Below, piece after piece: positions 24,980 through 36,234 of a stretch of 64,000 nt of DNA. Location: NCBI GenBank assembly GCA_028023455.1, contig JAQFVV010006306.1, positions 62,001 to 126,000 of the forward strand, written 5' to 3'. The position numbers and the translations under genes are program-made. Numbering within the stretch: position 1 is the stretch's first letter; each line of letters opens with the position of its first letter. The notes beneath the pieces are model-generated. The model ran no database searches. It saw nothing but the letters and a program-made list of their open reading frames with translations, and had not been told where the DNA came from. Source of the DNA: Epiperipatus broadwayi. Lineage: Eukaryota; Onychophora; Udeonychophora; Euonychophora; Peripatidae.

Positions 24980-25766
24980 TTAAAATTGAATATTTGAATA
25001 TGCAAAGTGATAGAAGACAAGAAAAGTGGCTGGAATTAAACAAAGCAGTTAAAAATAAAGAGTTTGAGGTATTAGCAGTATGACAGGGTATAAATAGAAA
25101 AGAAAAAAGGGGTGACGGTATAGGAGTTATGTCAAAAAAATATTTAAATACTGTTAAGTGTCAAGAACATTTGTGGTTTGAGATAAAATTTAGGAAGACA
25201 AGAATGGATGATAGCCACTGGAGATTGGCAAACTAACTATAATGGAGCGGAACAGTAGTATATATGAATGCCTAGTTAAGGATATACAGAGTTTCAAAAA
25301 AAAGGGGAAGAAAATAATGGTTATAGGGGCTATGAATGGGCATATTGAAGAAATTGATGACATGGATAACAAGAATGGACATCTTTGTCAAGTATTGGTG
25401 GCCTTGTGGTTAGCATAACTGCCATCCAAGTAGCTGGCCTGGATTCACTTCCCGTCAATGGTTTGGCTCATGAAAAAAAAAAGAATGAACAGCTTTTGAA
25501 AAATTTTTGTCAGTGTGAAATTGATTATTAAAAATTTATCAGATATTTATGTGGGACAATACCCATGGTCTAGAAATAATATATTTCACACAATAGATTA
25601 TGTATTAGTAGAGAAAGAGAGAATGAATAAAGTACTGAAAATTAAAATGATTGATAATGAAGAGAGAGTATGTAATAGTGATCATAATTTCTTTATAATA
25701 GATATGGTTAATAATATGATGGAAAATAGTAATAAAAATAGAAAGGATAGTATAAGAATAAGTTAG
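24980..25766 (+). pseudogene. LINE APE-type endonuclease domain, broken
   Basis: About 24985-25085 reads IEYLNMQSDRRQEKWLELNK and further to FEVLAV, the start of an EEP/APE endonuclease. 25315-25387 reads IMVIGAMNGHIEEIDDMDNK then NGHLCQ, the GDxNxH block with the aspartate changed to alanine. After the SINE the frame resumes: 25553-25610 GQYPWSRNNIFHTIDYVLV and 25676-25700 NSDHNFFIID, containing the SDH catalytic motif. Stops and the lost aspartate make it inactive. Confidence 0.8.
25388..25480 (+). mobile_element. tRNA-Gly(UCC)-derived SINE
   Basis: A 93-bp insertion flanked by imperfect 17-bp duplications starting AAGAATGGACATCTTTG (25371-25387) and AAGAATGAACAGCTTTT (25481-25497). Positions 25392-25461 match a glycine tRNA: acceptor GTATTGG, D-arm GGTGGCCTTGTGGTTAGC, anticodon TCC at 25425-25427, T-arm CCTGGATTCACTTCCCG (degenerate B box), acceptor CAATG. 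A short GTTTGGCTCATG tail and poly-A follow. It disrupts the endonuclease of the LINE, so it is younger than that insertion. Confidence 0.8.
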
Positions 25767-26289
25767 AAGAATATAAAATAAAAGTAGAAGAAATCATGGA
25801 AGGGTTTGTTGGGGATGAATATAAGGACTGGTGTGGTGAAATAGAAAAAATGGAAAATAGGGTTTTAGATGAGAATATTTAGAAGAATAAAAGTAATAGT
25901 AAAGTGAGGTAAAAGAAAGGAAAGAAGCATGCAGTGAATATAAATGTGCTATTAAAAACAAAGAAAATGAAAAACATGCTAATATTAAATGGGAAAAGTA
26001 TTTTTAAAAAAAGGTTGGCTAAAATAGATAATTATATAGAGAGAATGAAATTAAATAGTAAATTATTGGAGAATATTAATAAAAGTGGAAGAGATGGGAG
26101 TAAAAAATTTTGGAAATACATTAAAAGAAGGAATGTAGAGGAGAGAGAAATATTACTACTAAATGATGACGAAAAAGAGTGTAGCTCTATAGAAGATCGG
26201 AGACAATCTTAAATAAATATGTAATGAATATAGAAAAGATATTAGATGTGAAGGGTAGAGTGATAACAAATATAAAAGCGTATAGGAAA

Positions 26290-27180
26290 TATTAAGTTCA
26301 CAGAAAATGAATGAGGCAGAGAAGAAATTGAAAAGTAGAAAAGGCAAGGGGTTTAGATGGATGGGCAGCAAAGAGTGTGATGAATTTAGGAAATAGGACA
26401 CGATTAAATTTATTATCATGTTTTAATAAAATGGCACAGAAGTATTTCCAGGTAGCTGGAATAATACAAGAGTAAGGCTATTATTTAAAAGAAAGGGTAA
26501 GAATCATAGAAAATTAAACAATTATAGCTCGATAGCAGTAACATCAGTGTTGTATAAAGTTTTTGCATATATGGTAACTGGAAGGGCCTCAAAATAGTTG
26601 GTAGAAAATAATATAGTGGGAGAAATGCAAGGAGGTTTTCAATCGGATAGGCCTATAGGAAATAGTTTATTTGTAGTCACACAACTTATGAGTAGGAATA
26701 CAGGTAGAAAGCTATATATGGTCTTTATAGATATAGAGAAGGCATATGATAGAGTAAATAGAAATAAATTATGAGTAAGTTTAGGGAATTTGGGAATGAA
26801 TGAGCTTTAGTGGATAGTATTAAGGGATTGTATGAAAATAATCACTAATTAAGAAGTATAGAATCGGTTAGAGTTAAAAGTGGGATGGACTCGGGCAAGG
26901 ATGTTCTATGTCACCTATTTTGTTTTTGTTATATTTGAGAGAAATGGTGAGAGCAATAGAAAGACTAAGAAGAGGAAGGGTGCAAATACCATTAATAGAT
27001 GGCAAGAGAGTCCATATATTATCAGGTCTTTTATTTGTTGATAATATGTGTAGGAAAAATATGGAAGTTATGCTGAAGATGTGCGCAAAGGTGGGTAAAG
27101 AGATGGGGATTAAATTTAGTGAAGTAAAATCAAATATAATGATAATAAATGCTGAGGAAAGAGAAGAGAAAGAATTTTTA
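26290..27180 (+). pseudogene. LINE reverse transcriptase domain, broken
   Basis: About 26340-26380 reads KARGLDGWAAKSV (the KAPGxDG block). 26520-26760 reads NYSSIAVTSVLYKVFAYM, then VGEMQGGFQSDRPIGNS, then LYMVFIDIEKAYDRVNR, giving the QxGFR and catalytic FxDxxKAYD blocks with the first aspartate intact. 26890-26935 reads LGQGCSMSPILFLLYL. 27030-27046 reads LFVDNM, where the second catalytic aspartate of FADDM has become asparagine. The changes and several stops make it non-functional. Confidence 0.85.
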
Positions 27181-27199
27181 TTGAGGGAGATAAGTTAAA

Positions 27200-28060
27200 T
27201 ATGGCAAATAGATATAACTATTTGGAAATCATCCTAAGTAATCAGAGAAATTGCTTGGATGAATGGGAGAAAAAATTGATAAATGAAGAAAAGAGACTGA
27301 TAAAGAAATTGAACAGTGGTTTCATATATAATAAATGTGATGTAGCTAGAATTGTATGGAAAGGAGTGGCAGTAGCAGGGTTAACTTATGGAAACGATTA
27401 GTAAAGGGGTATTAGATTACTTAAAAAAAGTTCAATGAGAAGTAGGAAGACATGCATTAGATGCAGATGTGTGGACAACAAGGAAAGCAATTCAATGGGA
27501 AATGGAATGGTCAAGTTTTTATAAGAGAAATGCAAAAAGCAAAATAAAAATGTTTGGTAGATTGCAATTTATGGATAATAAGAGAATAGCCAAAATAGTA
27601 TATAATTGGGTTATGAATAAAGGACAGGCAACAAGATGGGTGAGAAAGGTAGTACGGTATGCAGAAGATTTGGATAAAGACTTTATGCAGTATACTTATA
27701 CAAAAGGTGAGATGATTGGGTTAGGTGAATTATTGAGTGTTATAGTGGCAAGGAATGGGATAGAATAATAGATGCATGAATAAAAAGTGAGTTGGAGAGA
27801 TGGAAAATTTGTATGAAGAGTGAAAAGAGTAAATATATATAGAAGTAAGCAGAATATTGTGTGCAAGTTAATTTATGATAATAGCAAGGAAAGTAGTTTA
27901 TTGTTTAAGGCTCAAACATGACCATTAGTAACAATGGAATGTACATAAATGGAAAAATATGAGTGATTTAGTCTCCAAGTTATGTAAAGAAGGCATAGAA
28001 AATATTAGGCATCTGTTAATTGAATGTAAATGCCTACAAGCAAAAAGGAGACAAATAATG
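27200..28060 (+). pseudogene. LINE ORF2 C-terminal region
   Basis: Three fragments remain: 27201-27401 (YNYLEIILS...), 27469-27768 (EMEWSSFYKRNAKSKIKMFG, resembling the ELGWSxFExRExxAKI segment of several LINE proteins) and about 27968-28055 (KLCKEGIENIRHLLIECKCL, a C...H-x4-C remnant of the C-terminal zinc-knuckle motif). Stops separate them. Confidence 0.7.
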
Positions 28061-28344
28061 ATTGTGGGAGAATAAATATAAACAAAGTGATTATGCAGAA
28101 AGTGGGTTTTTGGTTTTTTGCTTGGTTTGGGAAAAAAGATGAGGGGTTTAGATATAAAGCCATAGAGTTGACAAAGATAATGTGGAAATGGAATGGAGCA
28201 GTGTAGAGAAGAATGTGGGAAAAACTTAGGGTGGGGAATGGAATGGGTAGAGTAAGGTGGCTAACAGGTTTCTGTGGGCATAGTGGCTGCGAGATTCCTG
28301 ACTCTGAGAAAGAAGAAGCCATAGTGCATCACAACATTTTAGAG

Positions 28345-29047
28345 CTGGGGCTGGCAATTTATCCTAATCTCGAGGCTCTTTTTATCATGCTAAACATAAA
28401 CATATTTTTAATTTCTACTTGTAATTTATAAATATTTTATTGATTCTAAGTGAGGAAGAATGCACTTTGCAATGTAGTTTGTTGAACTTAGCCCTTTATA
28501 GAATAGTAATTATTATATATGATGAATACTTAAATATTAGAAATTTATGAGTAAATCAGACTGTCAAAATAATTTTTTGTCTTCATTTATTTATTTTTAA
28601 GAGAATTATTTTCGTTAGCATGTATACAGACTCTATTATGTTCTGTTACTAAAATAAATGTTCACATATATCCAAGAGATTGTAAAAGACCCAGAAAGAG
28701 ACCACATGTGAGATGGATGGATGAAATAAGAAAATGTGCAGGGGTGTTGTGGAGAAGAGAAGCTAAAGATAGGAAAAGGTGGATTAAACTTGGAGAGACC
28801 TTCATCCTGCAGTGGATTGATAATGGTTGATGATGATGATGATATCCACATTCATTCAAAAATTTATATTTTTCATGAACATTTTTTTCAACGCTTTCCA
28901 TAAGGCTCTACTAATTGGGGGGATACTTTTTACCTTCCGGCCCTTTAACGGGAGGAAGGGAGATATCTCTTTTTTGCTGCTCTTTAATTGAAAGGGGGGG
29001 GGGGTAAACCAAATGGCTCTTCATATTAAAAAGTTTTCCAATCCCTG
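28345..29047. mobile_element. probable hAT-like remnant
   Basis: The left end CTGGGGCTGGCAATTTATCC and the right end read inward, CAGGGATTGGAAAACTTTT, resemble hAT termini of the CAGGGxTxGxxAAxxTTTT kind. The expected 8-bp flanks match only partly (TTTTAGAG against CTCCAGAG). The right part has GGCTCT and CTCTTTAATTGAAA segments common in hAT ends, and a run of G at 28994-29003. An RTE 3' end (28680-28835) lies inside it. Confidence 0.45.
28680..28835 (+). pseudogene. 3' end of an RTE-type LINE
   Basis: Reads RPRKRPHVRWMDEIRKCAG, then VLWRREAKDRKRWIKLGETF, then ILQWIDNG and a stop, followed at once by a TGATGATGATGATGA microsatellite. The RPxxRWxDxI...A.DR..W..LGE(A/T)FxxQWxD(D)G ending plus a TGATG tail is typical of RTE-clade LINEs. 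Only the last 50 or so codons are present, as expected for a 5'-truncated insertion. A more decayed copy is at 54145-54235. Confidence 0.8.
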
Positions 29048-29250
29048 CTCCAGAGTATGGCCTATGTACAGAAATTTCTTACTTTATCCAAAAAAAAAAC
29101 CCAAAAAAAAACATTTAATATCACATCATAGGAAGGTTTAAATTAAAATCACTTCATGCATGTGTGTATATAAATAAGTACTTTTTATTAGCAATATTTA
29201 TGATAATAGTATTTATTTTGTTAAGTATTATTATTGATACTATTTTTCAG

Positions 29251-29401
29251 ACTTGTTGCTGTGGTGACAGAGATGAGTAAACAGTTAGGCTGCTATAAAG
29301 TGTCACTGGAATGTAAAGACATAATTCTTGATTTCTACAGACAATTTGGCTATGAAAGAGAAGAGGGAAATAGTTTTGTGGTATTGCGGCATAAATTATG
29401 A
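29251..29401 (+). CDS. GNPNAT1: GNPNAT1 terminal coding exon
   Basis: After TATTTTTCAG the exon completes the split leucine codon and encodes LVAVVTEMSKQLGCYKVSLE, then CKDIILDFYRQFGYEREE, then GNSFVVLRHKL and TGA at 29399-29401. This is the C-terminal part of GNA1: the helix after the acetyl-CoA loop, the CYKxSLEC strand and the FYxxFGY motif, whose tyrosine is the conserved residue near the CoA sulfur. The length and ending agree with family members (human ends ...MCRRFLK). Candidate polyadenylation signals AATAAA lie at 29650 and 29659. Together the visible exons cover about 114 residues of an enzyme usually 150-185 long. Confidence 0.94.
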
Positions 29402-32280
29402 TGATTACTTTGCAATATTCATTTGCGAGATGCCAATAATTTAAACCAGATCTCCATTATTTTTTTTTTGTGTATAGATTGCAAGGAAAAATAAGTGACT
29501 GCACTATATCTATTTTTGGGGTTTGTTTAAAAACTGCAATGGTATATTTTTGATATATAATTTATGGTATTTAATTTGATCACAAATTGTATTTATATTG
29601 GGTAGCAAGGAGCAACCAAAAAGAATCATTACTAAATTAAAATGTATTTAATAAAAAAATAAATGATTTTTTTTTTTTGTAAAATGTTATTTGAATGATG
29701 ATGATCGCATGAGAATATTTATATAAATTTAAAAAGTGAAATATAATAAGTATACTACAGATGCTTGAATCTGATTGGTTGGTTACATGTATTCCAAATG
29801 TTAAAAGTTAATTATTACATATATAATAATTGATAATTTGCTTTATTTTTATGTGTAATAAATAATCCATTAATAATAATGTACGTTATTACTAATGCAC
29901 TATTTATTGTATTACTAACAAGAAATGTAAGATATAATCAAAATGTGCAAATTCAAAGCAGGTTTGAATAATATGGAGTATGCTTAAATGATTATGTATC
30001 AAAACAATTTTTAAATAAAAACAAGAAGTGCATTCATTAAAATTATAAGTCTTCATAATGTTAATCCACCTTTGGAATATTGGAAGAAATAAAACCTATA
30101 ATTCGAAGATAGTTTAGCACCAATTAATGAATGCCTATATATATATACACATCACTAAATTATTTATTTACGTATATTCAGACTAATATAAATTGAATCA
30201 CAAGTATTTAAAAATGAGGAATTTTCTCTTCCCTGTGATATATAAATTAAATTTGTACAAATAATTTGTCAATTGAAATATCGGACTCATAATTAGTTCA
30301 AGTTCTGATTTAAACAGGATCAATAAGGGTTGGTCTTTATATAAGAATTAACTCTACGCATAAATGTTACACTTATGCTTTTAAAACACTTATTGACAGG
30401 TGAGTGTGCATTAATTTAACATCTATTAAATAGCACATATGTGAAGATTAATTTCCTTTCATAAGATTACAATTATATACATCGCTAAATTATTTATTTA
30501 TTTATATATATACTAACAATACTGATATAAATATTAGATTAGATGAAAACTGGCATAGAATGACAAGAAAAAAAGCCCTATTATAATAAAGCTGAAAAAA
30601 ATTGACGGCAGCGCTGCCAAAAACATCCAGATTGGTTATATCAGCCTCGTGAATTAAAAAATGAAGAACTGAAACATTTCCTTGGATTTAAAATTTTGCT
30701 GAAAATTTTGGCAATTTTAAATCTGTTTTCCAAGCTAATAATCTATCTCCAACTATTAATACAACAGTACTTCAAATTCCAGTTGGTTTATCAAATATAT
30801 AATAAATATAGGAGAATTTAATGTCACCAACATTGAATCAAAAGATATTCCCTGCTTATTTCCAAATTTGGTTTTGCCTGCAGTATTAAACAAAGAATCG
30901 CCTCAACAGATAAATCCTCATATATTATTTATTATCCTGTTTTAGGTGATACAAATATACATATTATTAACAATATATGAAGCAATAGTAATATAACCTA
31001 GTCATCCTACTCAAATATCACAATTAAAAAGTAATCAAAACCTTAGAAAATATCAATACAGGAGTCAGTGATATATATATATATGAGATATTTTAATATC
31101 CGGAAATATCATATTTTCATATTAAAAAAATCACTGTCAGATGTTAATAGATAATCAATAAAAATAGTAAATTGTAAATGCTTTTTGCATTCGAAAGGGT
31201 ACATCTAAATGTAATCTTTTAATGTTAGAGACTAAAGCACCACAGTATATATTTGCACTTTAAGGAAAGAAAGCTCACAACCTTGAACATATTTCTCAAT
31301 ATTTGTCTGTTCCACTGATCAGTTAGATGTTATAAATTAATAATTTTTAACGGATGTTATTGTTGACATATTTTAATATGTGGAAATATCTGTTATATTT
31401 TCATATTAGAAAAATTACCATCAGAAGTTAATAGACAATAGTCGATGAAAATAACAAACTAAATATTTTTTGCTTTAGTCTTTGTATAACACCAAGAGAT
31501 TGCATTTAGAAGAATACTTTTTTGAATGCAAAAGTGTTTACGGTTTATTATTTTCATTGATTACTGTCTGTTAACATCTAACGGTGATTTTTCCAATATG
31601 AAAGTATAATAGATACAGCAAGGAGGAATAATCTGGAATTTTTATGCACTGGTCAATCGACATAGTTGGATATTGAGGTAAGGAGAGCATATAAAAATTT
31701 GATTGATTTATATATATTCCTTAGAGCTCCATTAATTATTTCATATTTTCATTGCAATGTGATAATTGCTGTTTCAAAAGATGGTATAATATTGATAATT
31801 GTCCTCAACTTATATAAGAGTAGCATAACTGGAATGCAGACAATTTCAAATTGTGGTTGATTATTTCTTTCTTCAAGGCAATTGTTATTTATTATGTGTG
31901 TGTGTGTGTAAACATATTTCAGATTAGTCTTGATTTTATATTTGCCTATTGTGTTATATGACATTTTCATTGATTCAAAGTAAATGTTTATATGGATGTA
32001 TCCAAAATATATGTTCCAATTTTTTATTCTTGAACATCTTTAATGAGGTGACATTAAACCAAAAGCTTTTTTATATTAGTTTGCAAATTTAATAATTCCA
32101 ATCAAATAGATTTTAATTTTTAAAGATCGAAATCAGCAACCTGCCAAATAATTTTTTTAAAATTTAGTATTGGACACCGCATGCCACTAAATTGAACTAA
32201 TAAAACTATATTAAGAAAAATTTATTTGACTATAATAATACACATTATATGTAAACATCATAAAAAATGTACAGTATTTA
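29402..32280. other. GNPNAT1 3' UTR and intergenic DNA
   Basis: The first about 260 bp are the likely 3' UTR. At about 30600-30715 the + strand reads DWLYQPRELKNEELKHFLGF, which weakly resembles the start of a piggyBac-like transposase domain, without further support. 31085-31215, 31365-31500 and (inverted) 31515-31620 are copies of one short repeat around a TTTTCATATTAGAAAAAT segment. No gene is recognised. Confidence 0.5.
31080..31625. repeat. cluster of direct and inverted copies of a ~130-bp repeat
   Basis: Two plus-oriented copies (about 31085-31215 and 31365-31500) share ATATTTTAATATxxGGAAATATC, ATATTTTCATATTA and AGxxGTTAATAGAxAAT segments. A reversed copy at 31515-31620 carries the complements (TTATTTTCATTGATTACTGT, ATCTAACGGTGATTTTTCC). 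The type is unknown; MITE remnants are likely. Confidence 0.6.
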
Positions 32281-32289
32281 AACATTTGT

Positions 32290-33430
32290 GACTTCCTTAT
32301 TCAACTTTTGAAGCTAACACTTCAGTATTTGGTTCATAGTTTGAAGGTTTTTAACTTTATGCATGTTTCCAAATTTTTTCAGTTAAACAATTTGTATACG
32401 GGTTAATAATATATTTCATCATTGAGAAAGCTTTCTCACAGTAGTATATTATATCATAAATAGTTAAAATAGCAAAATGCAACTTTTCTTAACATGAAAA
32501 TCTATCAGCAGTTTGATCCCACATTTTAGTAATTATGTCAAGATAATTTTCTTCGTTTTTCATAATCTTGTCTCTGTCATTTTTAAATTTAATTTTCCTA
32601 ATTTGTGAATTATTAAATTGTATTAATTCTACATCCAAATATTCAATTTTCAAAATTTTAAAATATTTTTTATTTATTTTCTTATATTTAAACATGGGTG
32701 AATGTTTTTGTAAATCATTAAATCTGTGAAATATTTTTGCAAAGTTGATTACATAATCCATAATTTTGGTTATAATAACGTTATTATATATAGCGTCCAC
32801 AAACTTTTTTGAATTTGGAAAATATAGATGTTTAAATCCAATGTTTTTGTTAAAACTTTCATTTTAGTCTTTGTATTATTGTAAAATAGTTTGCTTTTTG
32901 TCTTTAAGTTTTTTTGTGTAATCGATTTAAATGGTCTTTAATGTCATCCAAAAATATCAAGCTTAAAACCCTACATATCATCTAAATCAATACTCTTCAC
33001 CTATTTCTCTTAAAAATATTTTTATTTCTGCTAAAAGATTGATAAATCTTTAATACTTTTCCCTTAATTAAATAGATCTCCATACTCTGATTCAGTTTCT
33101 TTTAACAATAACCTAGTTTATCTTTATAAGAGAGAAGATCCTGCAATAATTGTATTGACAGTTTTTGTCATGATAGATATAACTTCCAAATTTCCTACTA
33201 GAAATATATGCACATAAGGTTTTTGATGAATAATACAATAAGAAAATAAAATTGGTTGTTTTAAGATATTTTTTAATTATTTTTGCCCATCATTGCAGTT
33301 ACTCCATCCATCATAAAAATACTTACATCTTCATACTACCCTATTTATTTATTCATTGTACACTATCCAAAATATCTTTTCCTGTTGTTGTGATATAAAT
33401 TGGTGAAGCAGACCATACTTGTTATTTTTT
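32290..33430 (-). pseudogene. hAT transposase pseudogene (ZBED5/Buster-like)
   Basis: Read on the minus strand, in order from high to low coordinate: about 33285-33340 MMDGVTAMMGKNN (the TDGAPAMxGK block near a catalytic position); about 33360-33470 a MTLLNINSKILLFL...YGLLHQFIS segment; about 33000-33110 KLKETESEYGDLF, then LDDM...LDIF, matching the ...WLSRGKVLxR...EIxxFL...LxDxxWLxxLxFLxDI region in broken form; 32489-32800 a 103-codon open stretch with LDVELIQFNNSQIRKIKFKN and MWDQTADRFSC; 32385-32475 TIYDIIYYCEKAFSMMKYI, then NPYTNCLTEKIW, the hAT C-terminal dimerisation motif. Frameshifts and stops occur throughout. The termini were not found. Confidence 0.75.
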
Positions 33431-33849
33431 AGAAACAATAAAATTTTGCTATTAATGTTAAGCAATGTCATTTCCATCAGTACTGTCACCGAAAGATAAA
33501 GTAATATATCACCAAATTGAATTATCATTTATATCTTCATTTGTGAAATTTATTTTTTGTTGAACAATTCGAGAAGATAAAAGGGTATTTTTAATTTTCT
33601 GCATAATTTCATTTTTATTTGAAAAATTCAAACATCTGTAAAAAGATTTATTTTAAAAACACAATTTGTATTGGTTTTCTTTTTTTAGAAATGTAGTATG
33701 AAGGTCTAAAAAAACTTGATTTGTTGACTTCATGTTTTTTATAAAATTTTGTCATAAAGTTTTTTTTTTTTTTTTGATTTTTGAATTCGTAGATTTTCTT
33801 AAGTATTTTTTTTTTCATCTGTAATCAAATGATATAATCATTCTTTATA

Positions 33850-34055
33850 AACATAGGGGATTTGAACCCGGACTTTTAAGCACCCACCAACTATGCACAC
33901 TATCTCATACAACTGATATACATGACCACACACATGTAGAAAAGATAAATAATCATCAATATACATGTGTGTGGTCTTATATATCAGTTGTATGAGATAG
34001 TGTGGATAGTTGTTGAGTGCTTGAAAGTCTGAGTTCAAATCCTCTATATTTACAA
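33850..34055. repeat. foldback built from two inverted tRNA-derived SINE copies
   Basis: 33850-33940 is a minus-strand SINE head: read in reverse it has GATAGTGTGCATAGTTGG and the B box GGGTTCAAATCCCC. 33962-34055 is a diverged plus-strand copy (TATGAGATAGTGTGGATAG, GAGTTCAAATCCTC). About 20 bp separate them, so the region can fold into a hairpin. It sits next to, and probably inside, the hAT transposase pseudogene. Confidence 0.65.
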
Positions 34056-34625
34056 TTAAGCTCCAGGTTTGCGAAGATGCGGTTTTCAAATTATCATTCT
34101 TTATGTTTTGTATCATAATGTTTTGTAATATTTGAAGTATATACTGCAATTGTTTGTAATCACATACACATTATTTGTTCGTCTTATGAAACCATAATTT
34201 ATTTTCCAGTCGTCTTGAAATAGTTGAAGTTTTTTTGATTTTGACATTTTCAGGACTGAGAAAAAAATGTTTGTGTAAATAAAATTTTTAAAATATTTAT
34301 TTTGTTTAATTTAACTTTTTCTTAAATTTAATTTAGTTGTAGCATAAGTACAAAAACCATGTACTGCACAGAACTGACTGAATAGGATACTGCAGCGATA
34401 TGTGATTGTTTTGAACTCTCATTCCATTCAAGCCAAGCAAATGTGACTACAGAATCATTCAATTCACAACTAACTATGCATTATTATAACTACAGTAGCA
34501 TCTTCAGTTAGTTTAGAGAAAAATTATGCATAAAGAAAAAAGTATTGAAAAATTTAATTAATCTTTCTGTTAGCCATGCCACTAGATCACATATATGCTA
34601 TAAATTGCCGACTGTTAGTCTAGAT

Positions 34626-35256
34626 CAGGGGTAGCCAAGATATTGACTGCGGTCGACCGCAATGTCTCTGGAAGTTGATCACGAAGCTGACGCAAACTTT
34701 GACAAATTATAGTGATCAATTCAAAGCTGATTTGAATATAAAAAAAGGAAAAATTCAAAATTATTCTCATTTAAAAGTAATTAAATTTAAAATAACATTG
34801 TTATTGTCGAACTCAAAAATAAAGCCAGGTTGGAAGAAGCTGAAAAGAGTTAAATTATTTTTTGTTTAACGCTAGAGCTAAAATTCTTAGAAATATTTAA
34901 TTGCCATTTTTCCAAGGAGAAATTGTAATACTAGAGGGAGCTGAGGTAATTTAATAGTAGTAGTAAAAATGTCTTCGGCATTTCATATCTTATTGAAAAA
35001 TATCATCAGTTCATAAGTATCTTCTAAGAACTTCACCAATATTTGTGAGTACCTAAAAAGCCCTCATTAAAAAAAATACCCATTAGTAAGTACATTCTAA
35101 AAAAACCAGGACTTTGAAATGTTATTTTTTCCGATCTGAGCAAAAATAAGGGTTTTTTTCTGTTTTACGGTTTGAAACCCTGAAAAAAACAGTTGCCCTC
35201 AGGCACACTTTCACCAAAAAAGTCACCCCCAATGTCTAAAAGTTTGGCCGCCCTTG
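34626..35256. mobile_element. non-autonomous hAT transposon, 631 bp
   Basis: A perfect 8-bp target duplication GTCTAGAT (34618-34625 and 35257-35264) fits the hAT preference nTCTAGAn. The left terminus is CAGGGGTAGCCAAGATATT; the right read inward is CAAGGGCGGCCAAACTTTT. Just inside the left end is the GTCGACCGCAATGTCTCTGG block common in hAT elements. No transposase is present; a 64-codon frame inside is chance. Confidence 0.88.
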
Positions 35257-35463
35257 GTCTAGATCGTAGCTGCTAAATAAATTTTTTTTAAAAAATTAAT
35301 TAATTAATTTTTGGGTTATAAGATAAAAAAGATGAAGATTATTATCTATAAAATGTCCAGATTCTAACAATGCATAATTGCAATCCAATAAGAAGAAAGA
35401 ATAGGCTGTGATCATTGAAAGAAATGTAACATTTACCTGAAGTTTTGTGATGATAGTGTATTA

Positions 35464-35829
35464 AATGTGATAATATGTTGGACTATTTTTACTAAATATT
35501 GAATGTCAAGAAAATTTTAAACTTTTCAAATACAAGCAACTTGTTAGTAATAAAAATCACAAATAGACAACACAGGTTCGTAATTACACAAAGTTTCGAA
35601 TAGTATTCTCCACTCTTCAGATGTTTGCAGTCTAACCAGTGACATTATTAGCATAGGAGCCAAACTTACATCTTCAGATTCTTGAATATCGAAATTTTTA
35701 AGGCAATGCTCTAATCTGCATTGTGTTTTATTACTAACAACTTATTTGCATTTGAAAAGTTTAAATAAAGTTTAAAATTTTCTAGACATTCAATAACAGA
35801 CGATGGAAATAGTCCAACATATCACATAT
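35464..35829. repeat. foldback element with SINE-like centre
   Basis: Arms 35464-35557 and 35724-35829 are reverse complements, with outer ends GTGATAATATGTTGGACTAT and ATAGTCCAACATATCAC. The centre, read on the minus strand, holds AGAGCATTGCC and TTCAAGAATCTGAAG, the same tRNA-like SINE body as in 46478-47118. The outer arms also match that element (TTGGACTATTTCCATC), so the two are one family. Confidence 0.75.
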
Positions 35830-36234
35830 ATATCATTTGGTCTGCAACAAGAAAAATCATAGATGAAATCAAATTATCACTTATGTAGAACTATTAAATA
35901 TATAGCTTCATTTTAAAACGGTAATTATTGGCTAACCTAAAGAAGGGAAATTGTCAAGTAAGACTAGAAATATATAAGATATGGTCTTGTACTAATTTCT
36001 ATTTTCAAAAAGCCAATAGTGTTTTCTTTATTGAAGATACTAGAAATCTAATTTTTATTATCATCTTAAAATTAACTGAATTAGAATTTAAAAACCTGAA
36101 TTCATGAGTTGATTTTATTTAGTTTTGTTTCGTTTAGGATAATTAAAAACCAATATTTTTGCATAAGTTCTAATTTATCTGTTTACAATTTACATTATAT
36201 ATTGCTTATAACATTTCTTTCATATACACTTCAA

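Larger units (their letters stand above)
22650..28310 (+). mobile_element. dead non-LTR retrotransposon with esterase-type ORF1
   Basis: A purine-rich, plus-sense block about 5.6 kb long that still shows a full LINE order: ORF1 with coiled-coil and SGNH esterase pieces (23313-23970), the APE endonuclease (about 24980-25766), the reverse transcriptase (about 26290-27180) and a C-terminal domain (27200-28060). Many stops and frameshifts break it. A 763-bp foldback and a tRNA-derived SINE have inserted into it; removing them restores continuity in protein similarity. Esterase-bearing ORF1 is known from CR1-like elements, but the RT motif is LGQGCSMSP rather than the VPQGS usual for CR1, so the clade is open. 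Confidence 0.85.
15883..29250 (+). other. GNPNAT1: GNPNAT1 intron, 13.4 kb, transposon-filled
   Basis: Runs from GTAAGT to TTTTTCAG. It contains two hAT-type elements (16063-16445 and 16772-18724), the family A hammerhead array (19495-20390), a dead LINE with nested foldback and SINE (22650-28310) and a second hAT-like remnant (28345-29047). The part at about 20400-22640 is AT-rich, with nothing recognised. Confidence 0.9.

Noticed and set aside
25405-25461. Functional tRNA-Gly gene
   Set aside because: The T-arm and acceptor are degenerate, there is a poly-A tail, and target duplications flank it, so it is a SINE or retro-tRNA.
30590-30720. piggyBac-like transposase fragment (QPRELKNEELKHFLGFKIL)
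   Set aside because: One short motif only; no catalytic aspartates, TTAA flanks or terminal repeats nearby.
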